Source: Pseudomonadota bacterium
GTDB lineage: Bacteria > Pseudomonadota > Gammaproteobacteria > Xanthomonadales > Xanthomonadaceae
Direction of reading: 5' to 3'
DNA: 19,375 nucleotides
NCBI GenBank assembly: GCA_023393895.1
Contig: JAEXBT010000106.1
Span: forward strand, 1-19,375
Made by a program: the position numbers and the translations under genes. Under the pieces are notes generated by a model, which saw only the letters and a list, made by a program, of their open reading frames with translations, made no database searches and was not told where the DNA came from. Of this stretch, positions 7,761-15,131 are shown piece after piece (within the stretch, counting starts at the first letter, position 1; the number at the start of each line of letters is the position of its first letter).

Positions 7761-8570
7761 ATGCGCATCCTGAGCTTCAACGCCAACGGCCTGCGCTCGG
7801 CGGCCAGCAAGGGCTTTTTCGACTGGTTCGCCGGCCGCGACATCGACCTGATGTGCGTGCAGGAAACCAAGGCCCAGGAACACCAGCTGCGCGTGCCGGA
7901 CTACCTGCCCGCCGGCTACCGGGCGTTCTTCCGGGACTCGACGGTGAAGAAGGGCTACAGCGGCGTGGCGATCTACAGCCGCCGTGAACCGGACGAGGTC
8001 CGCACCGCGCTGGGTCGCACGGATTTCGACGAGGAAGGCCGCTACATCGAGGCGCGCTTCGGCAACCTGTCGGTGGTGAGCTTCTACATCCCTTCGGGCA
8101 GCTCGGGTGAGGTGCGCCAGGGCGTCAAGGAAGACGTGATGGCCTGGCTGCGGCCCATCCTCGACGAATGGCTGGCGAGCGGTCGTGACTACGTCCTGTG
8201 CGGCGACTGGAACATCGTGCGCACCCGCAACGACATCAGGAACTGGAACGGCAACCAGAAGAACTCCGGCTGCCTGCCGCACGAGCGGGCGTGGCTGTCC
8301 GGTCTGATCGATGACGACCACCACGATGGCCTGTCCGAGCGCTGCGCCGGCGGCTGGAAGGACAGTTTCCGCGTGGCCAAGCCCGATGCGGTCGAGTACA
8401 GCTGGTGGAGCCAGCGCGGCGCGGCGCGCGCCAAGAACGTGGGCTGGCGCATCGACTACCAGCTGGTGACGCCGCGGCTGGCGGAAACCATCCGCGAGGC
8501 GACGATCTTCCCCGAGCCGAAGTTCTCCGACCACGCGCCGTATCTGGTCGAATACGACCATCCCTTCTGA
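7761..8570 (+). CDS. Exodeoxyribonuclease III / AP endonuclease, Crc-like subgroup
   Basis: 269-residue endonuclease/exonuclease/phosphatase fold protein. Expected activities are cleavage at abasic sites and 3'-5' exonuclease on duplex DNA. Catalytic residues of the ExoIII family are all present: Asn7 (SFNANG), Glu35 (VQETKAQ), Asp149 and Asn151 (CGDWN) and Asp257-His258 (SDHAP). Several signatures match Pseudomonas Crc, the Hfq-partner catabolite repression regulator: the SWW segment before GWRIDYQLVTP, NWNGNQKNSG before HERAWL, and the location beside pyrE. As I recall, Pseudomonas Crc has lost the catalytic residues kept here. I therefore call it an active nuclease of the Crc-like branch and leave the symbol open (xth/exoA or crc). 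The ATG at 7761 has GGAA five bases upstream. The frame is open from 7680, but the conserved N-terminus MRILSFNANGL fixes the start. Confidence 0.9.
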   Translation: MRILSFNANGLRSAASKGFFDWFAGRDIDLMCVQETKAQEHQLRVPDYLPAGYRAFFRDSTVKKGYSGVAIYSRREPDEVRTALGRTDFDEEGRYIEARFGNLSVVSFYIPSGSSGEVRQGVKEDVMAWLRPILDEWLASGRDYVLCGDWNIVRTRNDIRNWNGNQKNSGCLPHERAWLSGLIDDDHHDGLSERCAGGWKDSFRVAKPDAVEYSWWSQRGAARAKNVGWRIDYQLVTPRLAETIREATIFPEPKFSDHAPYLVEYDHPF

Positions 8571-8581
8571 CACGGACGCGC

Positions 8582-9904
8582 ATGAACGACATCCCCGCCA
8601 AGAAAGCCAAGCCCTCGGTCTGGCAGGCGTTCACCCAGCCCGCGGCATGGACGATGTTCTTCTTCGGCTTCGCCTCCGGCCTGCCGTTCCTGCTGGTGGC
8701 CGGCACCCTGGCATACTGGCTGAAGGACAACGAGCTCGACCTCAAGGCGATCACCCTGATCGCCAGCGCCGGCCTGTCGTACACGCTGAAGTTCCTGTGG
8801 GCGCCGCTGGTGGATCGCTGGTTGCTGCCGGTATTCGGGCGGCTCGGCCTGCGGCGTGGCTGGATCCTGTTCGCGCTGCTGCTGGTGGCTGCCGCATTGC
8901 TGGGGATGGCGCAGCTCACTCCCGACAACCTCACGCCGTTCATCTGGGTCACGCTGGTGGCGGCGTTCGCCGGTGCCACGCTCGACATCGGCGTGGATGC
9001 CTACCGCGTGGAGATCGCGCCGCGTCAGGATCAGGGCGCGCTGCTGGCGACCTATTCGCTGGGTTACCGCATCGCGCTGATCATCACCGGCATGTTCGCG
9101 CTGGTGCTGGCCGACCATCTGCCGTGGCCGATGGTCTACCGGGCGATGGCCGCGATCATGCTGATCCCGGTGGTCGCGGTGTTCTTCGCCCGCGAACCGG
9201 ATGTGCACCGGATCAAGACCGAGAATTGGGGCGAAGGCATGCGCGAGGGCGTGGTCGAGCCGTTCGCCGATTTCTTCCGCCGCTTCGGGCCGACGGTGGG
9301 CGCGGCGCTGCTCGCCTTCATCCTGATCTCCAAGATCTCGGACCAGTCGCTGGGCGGTGGCATCATGGCGCCGTTCTACATGGACCAGAACTACACCAAG
9401 ACCGAGATCGGCACGATCAGCAAGCTGTACGGGGTGTGGATCGGCATCGCTGGCGTGTTCATCGCGGGCATCGCGATCGCGCGCTGGGGCGTGCGCTGGC
9501 CGCTGCTGGCCGGCGTGGTGCTCGGGGCGGTGAGCAACCTGGTCTTCGTCTGGCTGGAGGGCGCGAATGGCGACCTTGGCAAGCTCACGCTGGCGATCTC
9601 CATCGACAACCTGTCGCAGGGGTTCCAGGGCACCGCGCTGTCGGCGTTCCTGACCTCGCTGGTCAACCAGCGCTTCTCGGCGACCCAGTTCGCGCTGTTC
9701 TCGTCGCTGGTGATGCTGCCGGGCAAGCTGCTGTCGGCGGTGTCCGGTGGGATCGTCGAGCAGACCGGCTACGGCACCTATTTCTGGATCACCACGCTGA
9801 TCGCGATTCCGGCAGTGGCGTTGTTCTTCTGGCTCTTGCCACGCATCGATCTGGGGGATGGCGAAGCGCCGGCGACGATGAAGGACGGGGCTTCATCCAG
9901 CTAG
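8582..9904 (+). CDS. ampG: AmpG-type muropeptide MFS permease
   Basis: 440-residue inner-membrane protein of the major facilitator superfamily that imports GlcNAc-anhydroMurNAc peptides from the periplasm for cell-wall recycling. Family signatures include MFFFGFASGLPFLLVAGTLA in the first membrane segment, LKFLWAPLVDRW between segments 2 and 3, and FAGATLDIGVDAYRVEIAP around segment 5. About 12 hydrophobic segments are apparent. In beta-lactam-inducible bacteria AmpG supplies the signal for AmpR. No ampR or ampC lies in this window. The start 11 bases after the nuclease stop suggests co-transcription. The open frame upstream of ATG 8582 runs inside the nuclease gene in another frame and is ignored. 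It converges on anmK, the kinase for one of its imported products. Confidence 0.93.
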   Translation: MNDIPAKKAKPSVWQAFTQPAAWTMFFFGFASGLPFLLVAGTLAYWLKDNELDLKAITLIASAGLSYTLKFLWAPLVDRWLLPVFGRLGLRRGWILFALLLVAAALLGMAQLTPDNLTPFIWVTLVAAFAGATLDIGVDAYRVEIAPRQDQGALLATYSLGYRIALIITGMFALVLADHLPWPMVYRAMAAIMLIPVVAVFFAREPDVHRIKTENWGEGMREGVVEPFADFFRRFGPTVGAALLAFILISKISDQSLGGGIMAPFYMDQNYTKTEIGTISKLYGVWIGIAGVFIAGIAIARWGVRWPLLAGVVLGAVSNLVFVWLEGANGDLGKLTLAISIDNLSQGFQGTALSAFLTSLVNQRFSATQFALFSSLVMLPGKLLSAVSGGIVEQTGYGTYFWITTLIAIPAVALFFWLLPRIDLGDGEAPATMKDGASSS

Positions 9905-9959
9905 GGGTTGCGCAGGACGCAGCGGGGCGCGGCTGGCCAAGTGACATGGCTCTGCCGCA

Positions 9960-11099
9960 TCAGGCCGGATGAATCGCCCCGAGCACGCGCGGGCCCCGCG
10001 CGCCGGTGACCGAAGCGATATTGCCGGGCAGGGCCAGCAACGTCTGCCGCGCGAGCCACGCGAAGCCCATCGCCTCGATGTGGTCGGGGTCAAGGCCGTA
10101 CGCCGAGGTGGATGCTATCGCCACCCCTGGCAACGCCTTCCGCAGCGTTTGCATCAGCGCCGGGTTGTGCACGCCGCCGCCGCAGACCAGCAGCCGCCGC
10201 GTCTCCGGTTGGGTCGACTGCAGCGCACCGGCAATCGTGTGTGCGGTCAGGGCGCGCAGGGTTGCCTGCACGTCCACCGCCGATTCGTCTCCGCGCAGTT
10301 TCGGCACCAGCCATGCCCGCTGGAAATGCTCGCGCCCGCTGCTCTTGGGCGGCGGCTGCGCGAACCACGGATCGGCCAGCAGGCGTGCCAGCAGCGCCTC
10401 GTCCACGGCGCCGGTGGCGCCCCAGGCGCCCTCGTCGTCGTACGGGCGGCCGGTGTGCTCATGGCACCACAGGTCCATCAGTGCGTTCGCCGGGCCGGTG
10501 TCGAAGCCGCGGACGTCACCTGACCGCGCCAGCAGCGTCAGATTGGCGATACCGCCCAGGTTCAGTACCGCGCGATCCTCCTTCGCGTCGTGTAGCAGCG
10601 CGTGGTGCAGGGCCGGCAGCAGCGGCGCGCCGTGGCCACCGGCAGCGATGTCGCGACGGCGGAAGTCGGCGACCGTGGTGATGCCGGTGCGCTCGACGAT
10701 GCGCGCGGCGTCGCCGATCTGCAGCGAGAACGGATGCGCCTCGTACGGGCGATGGCGCACCGTCTGCCCGTGTGAGCCGATCGCGGCGATGTCGCCCGCC
10801 GCCAGTCCCGCTTCGCGCAATACCGCCAGCGCGGCCTCCGCGAAGGCTTCACCGACCTGCGCATCCAGCATCCCGAGTTCATCGAGCGAATCGAGTGCGC
10901 CGCCCTGGCCCAGCCAGACCAGCCGCGCACGCACGTCCGGGTCCCAGGGCAGGGTGCGCGCGGCCAGTACCTCGGCCTGCAGTGGCGTAGCCGCTGCGTC
11001 GGTGGTGCTGCCGCCGGCGAACCGAACGATCGCGGAATCGATGCCATCGGCACTGGTGCCGGACATCAGGCCGAGGTAGAGGTCGGAGGCAGGCGTCAT
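9960..11099 (-). CDS. anmK: Anhydro-N-acetylmuramic acid kinase
   Basis: 379-residue sugar kinase that cleaves and phosphorylates 1,6-anhydroMurNAc to MurNAc-6-phosphate with ATP, a cytoplasmic step of peptidoglycan recycling. Family motifs: [13 protein letters not shown] at the N-terminus (phosphate-binding loop, residues 9-21), [33 protein letters not shown] and the C-terminal [14 protein letters not shown]. The length fits the family (E. coli AnmK is about 369). The ATG at 11099 puts the signature at the normal distance. An in-frame TTG at 11123 would add eight residues but lies at the edge of a terminator hairpin. No clear ribosome binding site. It is downstream of the M23 peptidase gene on the same strand, with a terminator-like hairpin between them, and converges with ampG. 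Confidence 0.94.
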   Translation of the reverse strand: MTPASDLYLGLMSGTSADGIDSAIVRFAGGSTTDAAATPLQAEVLAARTLPWDPDVRARLVWLGQGGALDSLDELGMLDAQVGEAFAEAALAVLREAGLAAGDIAAIGSHGQTVRHRPYEAHPFSLQIGDAARIVERTGITTVADFRRRDIAAGGHGAPLLPALHHALLHDAKEDRAVLNLGGIANLTLLARSGDVRGFDTGPANALMDLWCHEHTGRPYDDEGAWGATGAVDEALLARLLADPWFAQPPPKSSGREHFQRAWLVPKLRGDESAVDVQATLRALTAHTIAGALQSTQPETRRLLVCGGGVHNPALMQTLRKALPGVAIASTSAYGLDPDHIEAMGFAWLARQTLLALPGNIASVTGARGPRVLGAIHPA

Positions 11100-11110
11100 C
11101 GCCACAGTGT

Positions 11111-11145
11111 GCCGCAAACACAAACGCCGGCGCAGGGCCGGCGTT
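11111..11145 (-). terminator. Intrinsic terminator after the M23 peptidase gene
   Basis: Perfect 9-bp stem, AACGCCGGC at 11123-11131 with GCCGGCGTT at 11137-11145 and a five-base loop. On the minus strand it is followed by TGTGTTTG, a modest T-rich tract. It lies 24 bases beyond the M23 stop codon and ends about 12-20 bases before the anmK start, so it also sits in the anmK leader. Confidence 0.65.
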
Positions 11146-11168
11146 CGCGATCGTCCAAGCTGGACAAC

Positions 11169-12596
11169 TCAACCGCGCTTGGCATCCTTCGCCGCCGGCG
11201 TGGCATCGGCCACGCGGATGTCCTCGCCCTGGAACACGATGTTCTCGACTTCGCGGATCTTGTTGAGCGCGCGACGGGTCTCGCCCTTGAACTCGGCCAG
11301 CAGCGCGCCGGAGAGCGGGGCGGGGGGCGGCAGCATCATCGTCAGCGGGTTGCGATGCGCGCCGTTGACGCGGAATTCGTAGTGCAGATGCGGGCCCGTC
11401 GACATGCCGGTGGAGCCGACGTAGCCGATCACCGTGCCCTGGGCGATGCGCTGGCCCGGACGGATATTGGCGAAGCGCGACATGTGCGCGTAGAAGGTCG
11501 TCTTGCCCTGGCCGTGGTCAAGCTCGACCGACTTGCCGTAGCCACCGTGCCAGCCGACCGACTTCACCCGCGCATCGCCCGCGGCCATGATCGGCGTGCC
11601 GGTGCCCGCCGCGTAGTCCACGCCCTTGTGCATGCGGAACTTGCCCAGCACCGGGTGGCGGCGCCCGCCGAATCCCGAGGACAGGCGCGCGTAGGGGATC
11701 GGCATGCGGATGAACGGACGTTCCAGCGAGCGGCCGTCGGCGGTGTAGTAGCCGGGCTTGCCGTCACGCTCGAACAGGAAGCCGGAGAACAGCTTGCCGT
11801 CCGCAGTGATCGTCGCAGCCAGCACCGGGCCGGTATCGACCAGCTTGCCGTCCTTCCAGGTCTGGTCGACCACCACACTGAAGCGGTCCTCGTCGCCGAG
11901 GTCGGAATCGAAGTCGATGTCGTACTTGAAGATGTCGTCGGTCAGTTCCTTCAGGTTCTGCCGGGTCAGACCCACCTTGCGCGCGGACTCAAACAGCGAG
12001 TCACCGACCGTGCCCGAGAGCACCACGGTGCGCACGTCCACCTGCTGTGGAACCGCGGTTTCGGTGATCTTCTCGCCGGTCAGGTCCAGCTCCACTTTCT
12101 CGCCCAGGCGCGTGTAGCGGAAGCCGCGCAGCTTGCCGCCCGGCGGCAGGTCGAAGGAGATTTCCGCGCCCGGCCGCAGGCGGCGCATCTCCATGTTGAC
12201 GCCCGGATACTTGAGCAGGCGGGCCAGGTCCGCCTTCGGGATCTGCAGCTGCTCGAAGATCGCGCTCGCGGTCTCGCCCGCGCGCACGTTCACCACCTGC
12301 CAGCTGTCGCCCTTGCGGGTCGGACCGGCCACTGCCTGCTTCGGGCCGATCTTCGGCAGCGGGAGCGCCAGCGAGGCACGCTGCGAATGCTCGGGCAGGC
12401 TCAACGCATGGTCGAAGCCCGGCACCAGCGCGCCCAGCAGCGCGATGATGCTGGCGAACAGGCTGGCGTGCGCCCACTGGCGACGCGACCAGCGGCCGCT
12501 GAAGCCCGGGGGCATCCGTGCGTATCGCTTGAGGGCCTCGGCGCGGGCGGCGCGCAGTTGTTGTTGTCGGGCGTCGCGCGGGCTCGATGCGGTCAT
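11169..12596 (-). CDS. M23 family peptidoglycan DD-endopeptidase, MepM-like
   Basis: 475-residue envelope protein likely to cut peptide cross-links in peptidoglycan. Order of parts: a basic cytoplasmic N-terminus of about 42 residues, one membrane anchor at 43-60, a LysM/OapA-like domain about 97-150 (WQVVNVRAGETASAIFEQL), a linker beta domain, then the lysostaphin-type M23 catalytic domain about 300-425. Zinc ligands are seen in MHKGVDYAAG (His323, Asp327) and GPHLHYEF (His403-x-His405), with a further catalytic histidine in TFYAHMS. It is thus expected to be active, unlike degenerate EnvC/NlpD-type activators. Start ATG 12596 has GGAG eight bases upstream and a sigma70-like promoter above it. 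A tail of about 45 residues follows the catalytic domain. Its neighbours ampG and anmK act on peptidoglycan turnover products. Confidence 0.92.
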   Translation of the reverse strand: MTASSPRDARQQQLRAARAEALKRYARMPPGFSGRWSRRQWAHASLFASIIALLGALVPGFDHALSLPEHSQRASLALPLPKIGPKQAVAGPTRKGDSWQVVNVRAGETASAIFEQLQIPKADLARLLKYPGVNMEMRRLRPGAEISFDLPPGGKLRGFRYTRLGEKVELDLTGEKITETAVPQQVDVRTVVLSGTVGDSLFESARKVGLTRQNLKELTDDIFKYDIDFDSDLGDEDRFSVVVDQTWKDGKLVDTGPVLAATITADGKLFSGFLFERDGKPGYYTADGRSLERPFIRMPIPYARLSSGFGGRRHPVLGKFRMHKGVDYAAGTGTPIMAAGDARVKSVGWHGGYGKSVELDHGQGKTTFYAHMSRFANIRPGQRIAQGTVIGYVGSTGMSTGPHLHYEFRVNGAHRNPLTMMLPPPAPLSGALLAEFKGETRRALNKIREVENIVFQGEDIRVADATPAAKDAKRG

Positions 12597-12637
12597 TCAG
12601 CAATCTCCACGCCATGTGATGGCGGAGTCAGCGCGGT

Positions 12638-12666
12638 ACCATAAAGACCTCAAAAGCCTGCGTCAA
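12638..12666 (-). promoter_or_regulatory. Sigma70-type promoter for the M23 peptidase gene
   Basis: On the minus strand TTGACG (12666-12661, five of six matches to TTGACA) is followed after exactly 17 bases by TATGGT (12643-12638, four of six matches to TATAAT). Transcription would start near 12631, about 35 bases before the ATG. The -35 box coincides with one of the GTCAAA half-sites of the shared control region. Confidence 0.55.
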
Positions 12667-12706
12667 ACCATTGATCTGATTGGTAATTTTGACGTCGGTC
12701 AAATTT
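12661..12706. promoter_or_regulatory. Repeated TTTGAC/GTCAAA half-sites in the M23-tyrS divergent region
   Basis: An imperfect palindrome, AATTTTGAC (12685-12693), four bases, GTCAAATTT (12698-12706), pairs at eight of nine positions. A third half-site, GTCAAA, lies at 12662-12667 and forms another inverted pair with TTTGACG at 12688-12694, flanking ACCA/TGGT. The stretch is strikingly AT-rich for this genome and lies between two divergent genes. It could be an operator for a dimeric regulator, overlapping promoter elements, or both. A tyrS promoter with -35 TTGACG at 12689-12694 is possible, but its -10 (AAGATT at 12712-12717) is weak. Confidence 0.45.
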
Positions 12707-12759
12707 AACGGAAGATTTACCATTCGCTCCCGTCAATACTGCGTATTCAGGAAACCATC

Positions 12760-13977
12760 GTGTCCGAAGTGTCCATCCAGGAAGCCCTCGATCTGATCGC
12801 CCGTGGCAGCGACGAGCTGCTCAAGCGCGACGAACTGGAGGCCCGGCTCAAGGAAGGCCGCCCGCTGCGGATCAAGACCGGGTTCGACCCGACCGCGCCC
12901 GACCTGCATCTCGGTCATACCGTGCTGCTCAACAAGATGCGCCAGTTCCAGGACCTCGGCCATCAGGTGATCTTCCTGATCGGCGACTTCACCGGGATGA
13001 TCGGGGACCCCAGTGGCAAGAACGCCACCCGCAGGCCGCTGACCCGCGAGGACGTGCTGGCGAATGCCGAAACCTATGCCACGCAGGTGTTCAAGATCCT
13101 CGACCGCGAGAAGACCGAACTGCGCTTCAACAGCGAGTGGTTCGACAAGATGACCGCCGCCGACATGGTGCGGCTGGCCGGCCAGCTCACCGTTGCGCGG
13201 ATGCTCGAGCGCGATGACTTCGCCAAGCGCTACGCCGCGCAGCAGCCGATCTCGATCCACGAGTTCCTCTACCCGCTGGCGCAGGGCCACGACTCGGTCG
13301 CGTTGCGGTCCGACATGGAACTGGGTGGCACCGACCAGAAGTTCAACCTGCTGATGGGCCGCGCCTTGCAGGAAGCGGCCGGGCAGAAGCCGCAGATCGT
13401 GCTGACCATGCCGCTGCTGGAGGGCATCGATGGCGTGCAGAAGATGTCGAAGTCGCTCGGCAACTACATCGGCATCGATGAGCCGGCGATCGACATCGTC
13501 ACCAAGACGATGAAGATCGGTGACGCGTTGATGTGGAAGTGGATCGACCTGCTCAGCTTCGACATCTCGATAGACGAGGCGAACACGCTGCGTGGCGCGA
13601 TCGAGCGCGGTGAACTGAACCCGCGCGACGTCAAGCTGCGCCTGGCACGTGAACTTGCCGCGCGCTTCCACGATGCGGCTGCGGCCGAGACCGCGATCGC
13701 GGGCTGGCATGCCGCGGTGCGCGGCGAGGGCGACGTGTCCAACCTGCCGCTGCAGGAGGTGGGGGTGCCGGCCGAAGGCCGGCGCAGCGCCGCGCTGCTG
13801 ACAGCCGCTGGTATCACGCCAAGCAACTCCGAGGCCAACCGCAAGCTCAAGGAGCGCAGCGTGCGGGTGGACGGCGAAGTGTTCGAGGACACCGCGCGGC
13901 TGTTCGCGCCCGGCTTCGAGGGCGTGATCGCGGTCGGCAAGCGCAACTTCGCGCGGGTGAAGCTGGTCGCGAACTGA
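12760..13977 (+). CDS. tyrS: Tyrosyl-tRNA synthetase
   Basis: 405-residue class I synthetase that charges tRNA-Tyr. The HIGH-type motif is HLGH (50-53) in [19 protein letters not shown], and KMSKS is exact at 228-232. The tyrosine pocket segment [13 protein letters not shown] is present, and the C-terminus (about 340-405) is an S4-type RNA-binding domain ([17 protein letters not shown]). The spacing and the HLGH form fit the TyrRS type common in Xanthomonadales rather than the E. coli type. The start is GTG at 12760 with AGGAAA six bases before it. The stop (13975-13977) abuts the stop of the opposing TfoX-domain gene with no base between. Confidence 0.96.
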   Translation: MSEVSIQEALDLIARGSDELLKRDELEARLKEGRPLRIKTGFDPTAPDLHLGHTVLLNKMRQFQDLGHQVIFLIGDFTGMIGDPSGKNATRRPLTREDVLANAETYATQVFKILDREKTELRFNSEWFDKMTAADMVRLAGQLTVARMLERDDFAKRYAAQQPISIHEFLYPLAQGHDSVALRSDMELGGTDQKFNLLMGRALQEAAGQKPQIVLTMPLLEGIDGVQKMSKSLGNYIGIDEPAIDIVTKTMKIGDALMWKWIDLLSFDISIDEANTLRGAIERGELNPRDVKLRLARELAARFHDAAAAETAIAGWHAAVRGEGDVSNLPLQEVGVPAEGRRSAALLTAAGITPSNSEANRKLKERSVRVDGEVFEDTARLFAPGFEGVIAVGKRNFARVKLVAN

Positions 13978-14355
13978 TCAGCGCACCGGTCTTGCAGGCG
14001 ACTTCTTGGCGGGCTTTTTCGCCGCGGCCTTCTTCCCGGCGGGCTTCGGCTTCGGTGCCGGCAGTTCATCGGCGACCGCGCGCAGCAGCCTGCGCAACGC
14101 GTCGCCTTCGTCCAGCAGCTCATCGGCCACAGGATGGGGTTTCGCCATCTTGTAGGGCGGCCGCCATGGCAGCCCGGGCGCGAGCTGCTCCACCGCCGCG
14201 GTCGGCTTGACGAACAGGCTGTTGTCGCAGGCGAACGCGACCACCTTGTCGTCGAGATAGAGCGCGTACTCGCCGAACAGGCGGCCGCAGCGCAGGCGCG
14301 CGCCGAGATCGACCTGTTCAAGAACGTAATCGATGAAGCTGCGGTCGGTGGCCAT
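13978..14355 (-). CDS. TfoX/Sxy N-terminal domain protein with basic tail
   Basis: 125 residues. The first 90 or so are a TfoX N-terminal domain: MATDRSFIDYVLEQV, RCGRLFGEYALYLDDKVVAFACDNSLFVKPT, then PPYKMAKPHPVADELLDEGD. Stand-alone copies of this domain are common and mostly uncharacterised; the full Sxy/TfoX protein is a competence regulator working with CRP, but that role should not be transferred to a single-domain protein. The last 25 or so residues are a Lys/Ala/Pro tail (KKAAAKKPAKKSPARPVR), like histone H1 tails, and could bind nucleic acid. The start ATG 14355 is chosen because the family begins right there; the open frame extends upstream without domain similarity. No ribosome binding site is obvious. 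Convergent with tyrS with zero spacing. Confidence 0.85.
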   Translation of the reverse strand: MATDRSFIDYVLEQVDLGARLRCGRLFGEYALYLDDKVVAFACDNSLFVKPTAAVEQLAPGLPWRPPYKMAKPHPVADELLDEGDALRRLLRAVADELPAPKPKPAGKKAAAKKPAKKSPARPVR

Positions 14356-14438
14356 GGCGTGGAGGGTCGTGGGTAGTGGTTCGATGCTACGCCTCGGCCG
14401 TCTCACCTGTTGCGCACGCGACGTGGTCTGATGGCGCG

Positions 14439-15119
14439 ATGAACGCAGGACGCCACGCGCAATCGCAGGCCCGGCTGATCGACAGTACCGGGCATGGTGC
14501 CGGCTGCGAACTGTTCCTGGTCGAGGGCGAATCGGCCGCACGCTCGCTGTTGGCGTTGCGTGACGCAAGCACGCAGGCGGTGCTGCCCTTGCAGGGCAAG
14601 CCACTCAATGCCTGGCGTGCGGATGCCGCGAAGGTAGGTGGCAACGTGCTGTACCGGCAGCTGGCCGACGCATTGGGGCTTGCCGACCCGACCGGCCAGG
14701 CGCAGGCGCTGCTGCCCATGCCACTGCGCTTCGAGCGGGTGGTGCTGCTGTTCGACCCGGATGCCGATGGCGTCCACATTGAGGCGCTGATGCTGCTGTA
14801 CTTCGCGCGCTGGCTGCCGGACTTCGTGGCCGGCGGCCAGCTGTGGCGGGTGCGTGCGCCGATGTTCACCCTGACCCACGCCGCGACCGGCGAGGTGGTG
14901 CAGGCGTATTCGCCGGCGCATCGCGATGCATTGCTTGCGCGGATGCGGGCCGATGCGGCGGGCGACGTGACGCAGCACCGCCACGTCGGACTTGGCAGTC
15001 TGCCTCCCGCGCTGTTGCGGCGCAGCTGCGTCGATCCGGCCACGCGCGCCGCGCGCCGGGTGGACGCCGAGGATGTCGCGGCGGTGCGGGCAGCGCTCGG
15101 GCTGGATGGGGAGCGCTGA
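14439..15119 (+). CDS. Stand-alone Toprim protein resembling the C-terminal half of ParE/GyrB
   Basis: 226 residues. It aligns by eye with the ParE/GyrB region from the Toprim domain to the end of the core: ELFLVEGESAARS (E29 is the Toprim glutamate), LPLQGKPLNAW, FDPDADGVHIEAL (Asp106, Asp108, Asp110 matching the metal-binding D-x-D-x-D), LWRVRAPMFTL, and the C-terminal HVGLGSLPPALL followed by DPATRAARRV, matching the K-GLGEM and DP-TR motifs. The GHKL ATPase and transducer domains are absent, so it cannot be a complete topoisomerase subunit. The catalytic acids are kept, while SAGGS has become SAARS and the lysine before GLG is valine. Function unknown: a partner or modulator of topoisomerase IV, a separate nuclease-like protein, or a decaying paralogue. 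ATG 14439 is the likely start; in-frame initiation at GTG 14376 would add 21 residues without family match. No good ribosome binding site. Confidence 0.8.
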   Translation: MNAGRHAQSQARLIDSTGHGAGCELFLVEGESAARSLLALRDASTQAVLPLQGKPLNAWRADAAKVGGNVLYRQLADALGLADPTGQAQALLPMPLRFERVVLLFDPDADGVHIEALMLLYFARWLPDFVAGGQLWRVRAPMFTLTHAATGEVVQAYSPAHRDALLARMRADAAGDVTQHRHVGLGSLPPALLRRSCVDPATRAARRVDAEDVAAVRAALGLDGER

Positions 15120-15131
15120 AGGCGGGCAGGA

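Noticed and set aside
9905..9959. Bidirectional terminator between ampG and anmK
   Set aside because: GC-rich stretch with only short imperfect complementarities and no T run on either strand.
11109..12644. 511-residue plus-strand open frame antisense to the M23 peptidase
   Set aside because: No domain similarity; the opposite strand has complete M23 zinc motifs, promoter and ribosome binding site.
13978..14355. Annotation of the TfoX-domain gene as the competence regulator tfoX/sxy
   Set aside because: Only the N-terminal domain is present, followed by a basic tail, and there is no competence gene nearby.
14439..15119. Annotation of the Toprim gene as parE or gyrB
   Set aside because: The ATPase and transducer domains are missing and no upstream frame supplies them, so it is not a full topoisomerase subunit.
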